Positions 8,393-15,557 of a stretch of DNA of 64,000 bases are shown here, one piece after another. Numbering within the stretch: position 1 is the first letter of the stretch; each line of letters begins with the position of its first letter. Source of the DNA: Agaribacillus aureus (GTDB taxonomy: Bacteria > Bacteroidota > Bacteroidia > Cytophagales > Cyclobacteriaceae); NCBI GenBank assembly GCA_030442055.1, contig JAUJEB010000001.1, positions 1,612,001 through 1,676,000 on the forward strand. Reading direction: 5' to 3'. The notes beneath the pieces were generated by a model. It made no database searches, had not been told where the DNA came from, and saw nothing but the letters and a program-made list of their open reading frames with translations. The position numbers and the translations under genes were made by a program.

Positions 8393-8929
8393 TTATATCC
8401 TAAATCCAAAAAAATTCCAGTAATTTCCATCCATTCGTTCCCTATTGTTTACAATTTTATTGGAATTATTCATCCGATTCCAATATGCATAGTTTACCTT
8501 ATTTTCAAAATCCCTTTCTAAATTTTTCCACTTCATACTTACCGCATAACCAGAATCAATGTTGTCTTGGAGTCTATCTGGTACTGAATGTGAGTAAACC
8601 GGCAGATATATGGCAAGTAATCCGTTGGATCTGAAAGATTTTACAGGGTCGTAAGGATGAGTATACCCTCTTAATGAAGCCCAAATTTCCCAATCTACCC
8701 ACATTCTATGTCCTGTCCTTTCTCCGATTAAGACTACTGTTACGGAACAACTTCTCATTTTATTTCTGATTTTCTTATAAATAGTGTCATCCGTCAGATG
8801 TCCAATGTCCTTCTTCAAAGAGTAGTCGGCTACTTTCATTTGACCGATTGTCTTTCTTAACCGAGAAGTGTATTTCTGGTCGTAGTCGTGATGGTAGCTC
8901 ACAAAACAGTTTCTCGATTTTTTTGCCAT
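8393..8929 (-). CDS. ThsB-like TIR domain protein
   Basis: A 178-residue single-domain protein. It opens with RNCFVSYHHDYDQKYTSRLR and has a SCSVTVVLIGERTGHRMWVD strand ending in the conserved WE, the ThsB-type TIR signature (formerly the MTH538/DUF1863 type). Family members are NAD-consuming cyclases or sensors in anti-phage signalling. It is about 83 residues shorter than the downstream fusion because it lacks DUF3892. The last ~25 residues are atypical and may be junction sequence created when the next TIR was truncated. No ThsA, SIR2-STALD or TM-macro effector is adjacent, so its partner is unknown. Confidence 0.75.
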   Translation of the reverse strand: MAKKSRNCFVSYHHDYDQKYTSRLRKTIGQMKVADYSLKKDIGHLTDDTIYKKIRNKMRSCSVTVVLIGERTGHRMWVDWEIWASLRGYTHPYDPVKSFRSNGLLAIYLPVYSHSVPDRLQDNIDSGYAVSMKWKNLERDFENKVNYAYWNRMNNSNKIVNNRERMDGNYWNFFGFRI

Positions 8930-8934
8930 TGTTT

Positions 8935-9153
8935 CTATTTATTTTGGGTTGCCTCCAAAAACTTGCTATGCACTACAAGTTGGTGTATGTATTTATTATA
9001 AAAACTTTGATCTAGCAGATTTCTAATAAAATTTATATCTGTATGGGCGTCGTACTTGTATACTTCTGCGGTCTTGCTTAATAGTACCTGAATATGTTTT
9101 AAACCTACTCGACCCTGTAATATAATACGTAGAAAATAAATACCCCATCGCAC
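8935..9153 (-). pseudogene. Tyrosine-recombinase C-terminal remnant (copy 2)
   Basis: A 72-residue open frame reads LKHIQVLLSKTAEVYKYDAH and then DINFIRNLLDQ. That matches the family C-terminus LKHIQxLLGHxSxKTTExYTHV...INxIxNPLD, but the GHxSS-T segment around the second His box is deleted and the catalytic tyrosine context is eroded. The upstream R-H-R catalytic part is absent. It is a dead integrase tail. It sits right upstream of the TIR genes and shares a degraded duplicate at 5866-5935, which implies the TIR block was once mobile. Confidence 0.6.
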
Positions 9154-9290
9154 GTAGTATTACGGTTTTCCTGACTTTAACTATCGCATTTTTTTTTACA
9201 ATAAATAATACGATAGTTTAAATAACTTTGGTAGTTGTAGATGATATTAGGCGGTCTTCCGGCCAAAAGTAGATAACTTTGGCATGGTTG

Positions 9291-9317
9291 CAGCAACAGT
9301 ATGAGCAACAGCAACAG
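9291..9317. repeat. 27-bp CAGCAACAG-rich repeat, copy B, within a hairpin
   Basis: This stretch differs from 4548-4574 at two of 27 positions. Here the second half (9306-9317) pairs perfectly over 12 bp with 9330-9341, so a stable hairpin can form. The surrounding 9154-9487 holds no intact gene. It has an AT-rich near-palindrome around 9181-9218 (ACTATCG and CGATAGT arms) and a 22-codon mini-ORF at 9373-9441 of doubtful meaning. Confidence 0.5.
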
Positions 9318-9340
9318 TTTTTATGCTTGCTGTTGCTGTT

Positions 9341-9364
9341 GTCCTTGCTGCTCTGTAGTCCGTA
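9341..9364. repeat. Possible distal attachment site (copy of tRNA-Glu 3' flank)
   Basis: These 24 bases match 17262-17285, the 3' end and immediate flank of tRNA-Glu, at 20 positions. The run includes the exact 10-mer GTAGTCCGTA. A second short match to the tRNA (TCGAACCC) lies at 9376-9383. Direct orientation and position downstream of the tRNA 3' end fit a distal att site of an island spanning about 9.35-17.28 kb. The match is short and no intact integrase lies inside. Confidence 0.4.
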
Positions 9365-9487
9365 CAGTACAAATGTCGAACCCTTTTGATGAGGATTTGG
9401 AGAAAATCCTTGAGCTTAATCGATACCTTAAAGCTGCTTAGAATATATAGTATTAGAAGTTAATTAAGTTATCGTAGTTTTAATTTT

Positions 9488-9514
9488 TTGCCAAAATTTT
9501 ACCATTTTTGGCAA
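9488..9514. promoter_or_regulatory. Perfect 9-bp inverted repeat ahead of antitoxin gene
   Basis: TTGCCAAAA (9488-9496) and TTTTGGCAA (9506-9514) form a perfect palindrome with a 9-nt spacer, ending right at the ATG. AbiEi-type antitoxins repress their own promoter by binding inverted repeats, so this is a plausible operator. The position is odd, because it would overlap the ribosome-binding region. Confidence 0.6.
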
Positions 9515-10288
9515 ATGTTTAAACCCAAAGCAACTGATTACCAGAGCAAAGAACTAATATCAGAATTTAGGGATGTTCCACATTTCTCCAAGCAGGAAAT
9601 CTATGATTTCTACTGTAGAAAGGAACCTGAATTGAATGATGGTACGCTTAGTTGGCGGATTCATTATTTAAAACAAAGAGGAATTATTCAAAGCATCGGA
9701 AGAGGGATATATACCATTTCTGTTAAACCCCATTATTCTCCTGATATTTCTTTACGACTTATCAGACTATCAAGAATATTAAATAAAGTATGGTCAGACA
9801 TTAATTATTGTGCTTGGTCAACGGAATGGTTGAACAGTTTTACTAGACATCAATTACAATCGTTTTTCACAGTCTTGGAAATAGAAAAAGAACTGATGGA
9901 AGATGTATTTGAATGCCTTTTCTATGAGTATAATCTAAGGGTCTATATGAAACCAGATAAGGACATAATGGATAGATATGTAGCTTTTGAAAATGCAATC
10001 TTGGTAATGCCACTTATTAGTAGATCACCAGATCAGATTATTTCATATAAAAAACAAAAAGTATATGTGCCGACTTTAGAAAAGATACTTGTGGATTCGT
10101 TTAGTGATGAAAAGACTCACTACGCTATTCAGGGAGAACTGAGCTACATGTTTGAACATGCAATTGAAACTTACAACATCAACTTTACTAGGTTGCTTAG
10201 CTATTCTCGAAGAAGAGGAAAAGAAGAGCAAGTCAAGCAATTCTTGAAACACGAGTTAGGAGATTTATTAAATGGAGTGTTGAAATAA
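9515..10288 (+). CDS. AbiEi-like (DUF6577-type) antitoxin, apparently without its toxin
   Basis: A 257-residue protein with an N-terminal winged helix (FSKQEIYDFYCRK, then LSWRIHYLKQRGIIQSIGRG, then IYTIS). A larger C-terminal domain follows, of the type paired with AbiEii nucleotidyltransferase toxins in type IV toxin-antitoxin or abortive-infection systems. The ATG at 9515 is used; a TTG at 9488 would place the operator inside the gene. An AbiEii gene normally follows with a short overlap. Here an ATG overlaps the end (ATAATG) but the frame soon becomes unrelated to any AbiEii I recognise, and a convergent gene begins within 30 bases. The antitoxin looks orphaned. Confidence 0.7.
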   Translation: MFKPKATDYQSKELISEFRDVPHFSKQEIYDFYCRKEPELNDGTLSWRIHYLKQRGIIQSIGRGIYTISVKPHYSPDISLRLIRLSRILNKVWSDINYCAWSTEWLNSFTRHQLQSFFTVLEIEKELMEDVFECLFYEYNLRVYMKPDKDIMDRYVAFENAILVMPLISRSPDQIISYKKQKVYVPTLEKILVDSFSDEKTHYAIQGELSYMFEHAIETYNINFTRLLSYSRRRGKEEQVKQFLKHELGDLLNGVLK

Positions 10289-10316
10289 TGTTATTAAGTT
10301 TTTTTTACAGATATTG

Positions 10317-10511
10317 TTACTTTTTACCTCCTTCACGTTCCCATTTCAGGGCAGCCTCTCGTGTTGTTCGGTTGCCGATCTGCACGATGTGGCCGTTTCT
10401 ATAGTTATTCTGGTGTTCTTCTTCTCGTCTTTCGAGGTCGTTAGTGATACCTCTGTGAACGATTTTGTTACCCTGCTTAAAGTGGTATTTGTAAGTGTCT
10501 CGTTGTGCCAT
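10317..10511 (-). CDS. Mini GIY-YIG-like protein, 64 aa
   Basis: A very small basic protein. Its N-terminal half (YKYHFKQGNKIVHRGITNDL, followed by ERREEEHQ) resembles the GIY-YIG core, where the Arg in the R-x-x-E-H region is catalytic, and a Glu occurs late (KWEREGG). The expected GIY and YIG tyrosine positions are partly missing, so nuclease activity is uncertain. Free-standing proteins of this type exist in many genomes without known function. It starts 98 bases after the HerA stop on the same strand, so it may be the last gene of the HerA-NurA operon. Confidence 0.6.
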   Translation of the reverse strand: MAQRDTYKYHFKQGNKIVHRGITNDLERREEEHQNNYRNGHIVQIGNRTTREAALKWEREGGKK

Positions 10512-10609
10512 GTCTTAAAGATTTAGGTGTTGATGATTATGTCTTTCACCTTACTATTCCGAACGGTTTCCAGAAGTTCAACACGGGTGGACACTTTTTT
10601 CAAAAAACC

Positions 10610-12484
10610 TTAATCGATCATCAATAGCTTACAAGGAGTGGGATCAACAGCAACCAACAGAGGCCTGCGCCAACTTGCGAAACTCGCAATGGCCTGGCCC
10701 GGAGCGAGGTTAGGAAGTCGATTCCACAATGCCTGATCAATTCCTCCAGCAGAACGCTTGAGTCGGCTGATTACATCGGCATCAGAGATTTTGTGCAGGA
10801 TGTAATTGTTGATGAGACCCAGCACTTCATTGGGGAGGTGTTGGGGCAGCTGGGTTACGAATGTCATTCCCAACCAACGCTTCCGGCCTCTACGGGCAAT
10901 TCTTGCCACCTGTTTAAATAGTTCAGGCATTTCTTTGATACGACTCGTGGAAAGAAATTCGTGGGCCTCCTCGATTACTACCATTACCTTCCTCATTGAA
11001 GTGCCTTCGGGACTGGATTGGAAGGCATCATAGTTTTTATTCTGCTGCACCATTAGTCCCCTCAGAAGTTCTGCAATCACAAGGTTGTTGATCTGAGGTG
11101 AATCCGTGTCACTGAGATCAATAATTGTTACAGTGCCAGGTGCAGTGATGGCATTGTAGTCGATTGCTGATGCCTTTTTGCTATCAAAAATTCCAAGCCG
11201 AATGAGCATGCCTAAGCGTCCGAAAATTTTAAACCAGCTGAACTTATTTTCCTTCAATGTTTGTCGATCTACAAATGCAAACAACTTTTTGGAGTTGGTT
11301 TTGAAAAATTCAGATCGGAGTGGAATGTAGGCATACTCATCGTTTTCATCCTTCAACCTTCCATCCCTCTTAGCTACGCATGTTTGCACTACATCGTAGA
11401 TCATATCAAGCGTGAGCTTGGGCAAGCCCCGCTCGAATTCGTCCAGTTCGATAAGCTGTACTTCCTCCTCCTTACTGTAAAATTTCAGTTGTTTAAGGAG
11501 GTCATGAGTCAGATCGTATGCCTTTCGGAAGCATTCTTGTTGAGCATTGGAAAGCTCCAATATTTCCATAACGCTGTACGGAGACAGGTTCTCGAAACTC
11601 AAACAAAAAGTTTTTCGGTTGGGGTGAGTAGTGTTGGTTGTAGCCCGATTCACCAATGTGTAAACACGGGTGTTTTGGATTCCTTTGGGTTGTTTACCGC
11701 GAAAGGCCAAACTCGCCTGCATGTTGGCGTCTTCAGTGGGTTTGTTCATGTGGGTGTATTCACCTTCAGTATCAATGAGGATGGTTGCAATGCCCTGTTC
11801 CTGAAACTGGTTTACCAACCCGGAAACGGTTGTTGATTTTCCTCCACCAGTTGTTCCCAATACCCCGATATGTCTTGGAAGTACCGATTTTTTTTCAGGG
11901 GGGATGCCAACAACAATATCATCGTGTCCAAGTGAGACACCTAGCTTTATAGCACCGTCAATTTTCAGCGCTTCTTTGGTTTCCTCAGTGCTTAACACAA
12001 AAACTGGATTGTTAGGGATGGGGCGGAACCTCGGGGTAACTATTTTGCCATCCCGTTCTTCGGCAATAATCTCCACCAAAGCTCGACCGTGGAACCTGGG
12101 CATGAATGTTCCTCCGCGAACGTTGGACGTTACTAAGATTGATGAGTCCGCGGCAAGATTGTCGGGTTCGTAGAACGGGCCTGCGACAACGATCCCTTGA
12201 TAAGTTCGGTCGTCCTGCTTGCTTTTGATACGCACAAGAGACTGTATAGGTACCTCCTGAATTTTTTCCAGAGGGATCAGAACCGATACCAGATTGTCCT
12301 TGCTGCCTGGAAGGTCGAACATATTGCGACCCACTGATCCTTCATCTGCCGGATCTTGCTCAAATTCGCCTCCGTTGGCGTGAATTTCCTGTTCAACTGT
12401 ATCCAAAAATGACTCGGTAGCCGGTTTCGCCTGAATTTCGTTGTTGTTTTCTGTTGGGCTGGTGTTGCTATTTTGTTCTTCCAT
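10610..12484 (-). CDS. HerA-like hexameric DNA translocase/helicase ATPase
   Basis: A 624-residue FtsK-HerA superfamily ATPase. An acidic disordered N-terminus (1-60) is followed by a HAS-barrel-like region (60-165), the Walker A GTTGGGKST at 210-218, and a Walker B with double glutamate, VMVVIEEAHEFL (EE at 505-506). The HerA C-terminal block RKRWLGMTFVTQLPQHLP follows. HerA proteins form hexameric rings that pump DNA and stimulate the NurA nuclease in end resection or in anti-phage complexes. The gene starts 11 bases after the NurA-like gene, the classic HerA-NurA pairing. It is most likely an engine in a defence operon rather than housekeeping repair, since a methyltransferase and regulators are co-transcribed. 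Confidence 0.92.
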   Translation of the reverse strand: MEEQNSNTSPTENNNEIQAKPATESFLDTVEQEIHANGGEFEQDPADEGSVGRNMFDLPGSKDNLVSVLIPLEKIQEVPIQSLVRIKSKQDDRTYQGIVVAGPFYEPDNLAADSSILVTSNVRGGTFMPRFHGRALVEIIAEERDGKIVTPRFRPIPNNPVFVLSTEETKEALKIDGAIKLGVSLGHDDIVVGIPPEKKSVLPRHIGVLGTTGGGKSTTVSGLVNQFQEQGIATILIDTEGEYTHMNKPTEDANMQASLAFRGKQPKGIQNTRVYTLVNRATTNTTHPNRKTFCLSFENLSPYSVMEILELSNAQQECFRKAYDLTHDLLKQLKFYSKEEEVQLIELDEFERGLPKLTLDMIYDVVQTCVAKRDGRLKDENDEYAYIPLRSEFFKTNSKKLFAFVDRQTLKENKFSWFKIFGRLGMLIRLGIFDSKKASAIDYNAITAPGTVTIIDLSDTDSPQINNLVIAELLRGLMVQQNKNYDAFQSSPEGTSMRKVMVVIEEAHEFLSTSRIKEMPELFKQVARIARRGRKRWLGMTFVTQLPQHLPNEVLGLINNYILHKISDADVISRLKRSAGGIDQALWNRLPNLAPGQAIASFASWRRPLLVAVDPTPCKLLMID

Positions 12485-12495
12485 GGTTAAGTAGT

Positions 12496-13740
12496 TTATC
12501 TTGTTTCACGTTCACCCATGAATTGGGTGGGGTTACCTGTTTCCGTGTATGCCTGCTGAACGGAGGACAGGAAGTCTTTTTGTCCGAAGGTTGTTTTGCA
12601 GAGGTGATCCGCAATATCAATGAGCATTGGAAAACCTCGGTGAAGTTGTAAGGCCGCATCGGACATTGCTATGAGTGCAGCGGTCTGGACATGGTCTACA
12701 TGGGCATAAAAGAGGTACGGAGGAGAGAGGCTCGAAACTCGAAAAAGCCCCACTGCTACCTTCGATCCAACTTCGTGTGTGAATTCTTCCACCTTCTTCC
12801 GAATCTCACCTCGATAACCACCAAAGTCAATACGCTCCGTAAGATCATCTTCCAATGTGTAGAGGATCAGGTACTCCATTGGCAATAGGGCATTGCCCAG
12901 GGTAAGCAAATCTCTTTTTCGAGGGGCACTTGGCACGTACACGAACTTTTGATGGTTTAGTACCATGTTGCTCATTAAGGTCAGTGCGCTATCTGTCATT
13001 TCAGGACGGCTTGCCCAAAAGCCGGTCATCAATTCATAAGGCAGTGGACTTCCGTGTCCCATCAACCAGTTAGCGTTTGACTTCTCTAATAGAATCGCTC
13101 TTTCAGCATATGCCATGATACCACGTCTGGCCAAGCTGCTGAGCGCTGCACGACTGTCCTCAATTCCAACAGATTCACGGCCACTTCTCCGTTCAAGCAT
13201 TTCCAAAGCTTCCTTTACCGGATCCTTACCTTTCAACCGGAGATCCCTTCGGTAAAGTCTATGAACAAAGCTACCTTGCTGGCCATTGTATGAAACAAGG
13301 CAAACTCCGATTTGGGTGATGGACAACGGCAGGGTATCGTGGACAACACTGATACCATCACAGGCCTCAACACCACCATTGAAAAGAAATCCCTTGTGGC
13401 ATTTCTCTATCATTTTTATATCGAAGCAGTGTAGGCCGGCATTAGGAGCCTTGTCAGCTTCTTCAATCTTTGGAAAGACCTCTTTTCTTACGGTGCTGCT
13501 GATCTTTTGCTCATCCTGCACCGCATTTCGAACCTCCTCTGCAAGTCGAGCATACTGTTTTGCCAAATCTTGTCCCAGGGGCCATGTGTCAAGGTTGATC
13601 GTATCTGTGAGATCTTCACCGTATGCTTCACGGAATTCGTCTACATTGAATTCCTCAGGTGAAGTAGGATCAAGCTTGTTATTGTGTTCAGTGTCATTTT
13701 CCCTTGAATCATTCATATTTTGTTCCGTTTGCTCTACCAT
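12496..13740 (-). CDS. NurA-like nuclease
   Basis: A 414-residue protein. After about 95 acidic, charged residues comes a RNase H-like NurA fold. The first metal-binding Asp lies in VEACDGISVV (D128), an internal NurA-like turn in GHGSPLPYELMTG, and the C-terminal box in GFPMLIDIADHL (from residue 369, D375 and D378). The internal turn has GHG where many NurA proteins have DG, so one metal ligand may differ. NurA is a 5' to 3' exonuclease/endonuclease that works with HerA. It lies 36 bases after the protease gene and 11 before HerA. Two Met codons (residues 1 and 9) are possible starts. Confidence 0.8.
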   Translation of the reverse strand: MVEQTEQNMNDSRENDTEHNNKLDPTSPEEFNVDEFREAYGEDLTDTINLDTWPLGQDLAKQYARLAEEVRNAVQDEQKISSTVRKEVFPKIEEADKAPNAGLHCFDIKMIEKCHKGFLFNGGVEACDGISVVHDTLPLSITQIGVCLVSYNGQQGSFVHRLYRRDLRLKGKDPVKEALEMLERRSGRESVGIEDSRAALSSLARRGIMAYAERAILLEKSNANWLMGHGSPLPYELMTGFWASRPEMTDSALTLMSNMVLNHQKFVYVPSAPRKRDLLTLGNALLPMEYLILYTLEDDLTERIDFGGYRGEIRKKVEEFTHEVGSKVAVGLFRVSSLSPPYLFYAHVDHVQTAALIAMSDAALQLHRGFPMLIDIADHLCKTTFGQKDFLSSVQQAYTETGNPTQFMGERETR

Positions 13741-13776
13741 TCCGAGACTTTTTCAAAAGTTCGACACAACACTGGA

Positions 13777-14538
13777 TTATTTTAATCCAAAGCGGTCAAC
13801 CAGAGTTGTTCCTCCTCCCGTCAGATAGGCGATCCGGCCGGAATATTCCTCTGCGATTGAAGCCGGTAACAAATATTTATCGTGAAGAATCTGGGCAGCT
13901 TTCATTTTTGCTTCCAAGTAAGAGAGCGATCTGGATGCTGCCGGCATATCCGCACAGACTTTTCGATATGGGGCAAGAATTTCTACAGCCAGTGCGTCGG
14001 CATTATTTTCAGATTGCCAGTTAAACTGACTGCGGAACCCACCTTCACCATCTCGCTCTAATAAGTATGTTCTTGGGTTTGTAACGGTCTTGAGCAAAAT
14101 GCCTTCGACCCTTTCCACAATGGTTGGTTCTCGCAGACCATCAAGAACCTCCTTGAACTGAGGCCCCAGTTTCTTTAATGCTCTTTGCCTCGGAAGCATG
14201 TAGTTGAGGAGAAAGTGGGCTACTTCATGGGCGATGGTAAATCTACGGTCGCGCATGTCATCAGACCCATCCATGAAAATGATTCCGAAATCTTTATGTG
14301 TTACCAACATACCGTGAAGGAGACGATTGGCAACTCCGAGATCGAGATAAATGTTCTTCTGAGTCAGCCACACTTGGATTTGGTCAACACTTAGACGCGA
14401 CAGCTGTACGATGATTACAGGTAACCCCAATAATACGGCTCCTTCAATATCGCACGGCCAGGTATTCGTGCCACCTGCTTTAGTCCAGAAATTTTTTGCT
14501 GCACCAACGATTACCGGATTAATGATCTTCTTGCTCAT
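13777..14538 (-). CDS. ImmA/IrrE-type zinc metallopeptidase
   Basis: From the ATG at 14538 this gives 253 residues with the zinc motif HEVAH at 104-108 and, further on, ENNADALAVEILAP, supplying the third-ligand glutamate expected for the IrrE/ImmA (DUF955) family. An upstream ATG at 14631 would overlap the previous gene by 113 bases; the chosen start overlaps it by 20 and suits translational coupling. Family members cleave repressors when DNA damage or a foreign signal is sensed. Here the obvious target is one of the two regulators encoded just upstream in the same operon, which is an inference. No HTH is fused to it, unlike many IrrE proteins. Confidence 0.88.
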   Translation of the reverse strand: MSKKIINPVIVGAAKNFWTKAGGTNTWPCDIEGAVLLGLPVIIVQLSRLSVDQIQVWLTQKNIYLDLGVANRLLHGMLVTHKDFGIIFMDGSDDMRDRRFTIAHEVAHFLLNYMLPRQRALKKLGPQFKEVLDGLREPTIVERVEGILLKTVTNPRTYLLERDGEGGFRSQFNWQSENNADALAVEILAPYRKVCADMPAASRSLSYLEAKMKAAQILHDKYLLPASIAEEYSGRIAYLTGGGTTLVDRFGLK

Positions 14539-14923
14539 TGGTGGTTTCAGAGTCCTCATCATCGCCTTCGCTTGATGAAGATTTATCACGGGCAGCCATG
14601 AGCGTTGTTCCAGAAGAGTGAAATTCTGCAAATGAATCCATGACCCCGGTTGTCTTGATAATTCTATTCAGTTCTACAGTGGATATGTTTGCATACTCAC
14701 AGATGCGATTTAAGCGATCTAAGTAGTCATCTGCATGCACATCTGGGGTCTTGCATAGCCCCAATCGATAGAAATCCAGTTGAGAACAGTTCAAAATTGA
14801 AATGAGATGGTCGGAGGACATTTCTTCGCTTTCCTGATACCTCTTTAAGAAATAGGCCAGGAATTCCTGTTGATCTGAAACTCGGTTAACCGCGAACTTT
14901 AAAAAGTTAATGTCTTCTGCCAT
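14519..14923 (-). CDS. Small helical protein with acidic tail, operon partner
   Basis: A 134-residue protein of unknown family. Residues 1-95 are mostly helical, with a possible degenerate helix-turn-helix (MSSDHLISILNCSQLDFYRL) and CEYANISTVELNRIIKTT. Residues 100-134 are a disordered, strongly acidic Ser/Asp/Glu tail. Its position, 2 bases after the sigma-like gene and overlapping the ImmA/IrrE-like protease gene, makes it a good candidate for the protein cleaved by that protease, or for an anti-sigma partner. The pairing is inferred from gene order only. It has no cysteine cluster or membrane segment. Confidence 0.7.
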   Translation of the reverse strand: MAEDINFLKFAVNRVSDQQEFLAYFLKRYQESEEMSSDHLISILNCSQLDFYRLGLCKTPDVHADDYLDRLNRICEYANISTVELNRIIKTTGVMDSFAEFHSSGTTLMAARDKSSSSEGDDEDSETTNEQEDH

Positions 14924-14925
14924 TG

Positions 14926-15555
14926 CTATTTCCCTTTAAAATATCCCCTTTGTTCAGCTCGTTTCAACTTCACTTTGATTCGGTCTTTCACCTTTTTTAC
15001 CTCCCGTTGCTGTTCTGCTTCTTCAAGATCATCCAACTCTAAAATCTTGGCGTAAGGTCCAGTTTCACGAACACCATATAAGACCAATTCCGCAACTTCA
15101 AAATCTATTTCCTTTGGGAACAACGCTCTGAGTTGGTCTTTTTTTAGCGACAAAACCTCCTGATGAAGCAGCTGTTCTTCAGGGTTTTTCATTTCATCTA
15201 CTTTACTGTTCCGAACTTCTTCGTTGAGTTCGACACTTTGCCCTACTTTTTTTAATGCCCGCGCCTTTTTGTCGATAATGTTCTTCATATCGCCCTTCGC
15301 AGCCATAAGCAGATATGCCCTTAGGGTTGCTTTGTTCGGATCAAATTTTTCGGGTTGGGCCAGGTAACTAAGGAAAGCATCTGTTACACCTTCGTAAATA
15401 CTCTCCAAATCCTGTTTAACTACTTCCGGGAAAATCCTGGACAACTCCTGAATGATTGAATCAGAGTACTTTGAGAATAGTATAGATGCGGCAACTTCAT
15501 CTCCTTCCAGTACCCGAGAGTGCAATTGTCTTTCTATATCTGTAGCAGTTCCCAT
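14926..15555 (-). CDS. Sigma-70 region-2-like protein
   Basis: A 209-residue protein from the ATG at 15555, two bases after the methyltransferase stop; a TTG five codons earlier would overlap it. The N-terminal half resembles ECF sigma region 2: an IERQLHSRVLEGDEVAASIL helix, then a YEGVTDAFLSYL stretch and FDPNKATLRAYLLMAAKGDM. The C-terminal half is a charged coiled region (AEQQREVKKVKDRIKVKLKR) without a clear region 4 HTH, so it may use only region 2 or be a sigma-derived DNA-binding factor. Being the second gene of a defence-like operon suggests it controls this operon or responds to phage. Whether it binds RNA polymerase cannot be read from sequence. Confidence 0.7.
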   Translation of the reverse strand: MGTATDIERQLHSRVLEGDEVAASILFSKYSDSIIQELSRIFPEVVKQDLESIYEGVTDAFLSYLAQPEKFDPNKATLRAYLLMAAKGDMKNIIDKKARALKKVGQSVELNEEVRNSKVDEMKNPEEQLLHQEVLSLKKDQLRALFPKEIDFEVAELVLYGVRETGPYAKILELDDLEEAEQQREVKKVKDRIKVKLKRAEQRGYFKGK

Positions 15556-15557
15556 TT

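Noticed and set aside
11261-11836. 191-residue frame opposite the HerA gene
   Set aside because: It is the antisense of a clear HerA ATPase, with no motif of its own.
14519-14631. Upstream ATG for the ImmA/IrrE-type protease at 14631
   Set aside because: Would overlap the previous gene by 113 bases; the ATG at 14538 gives a normal family length.
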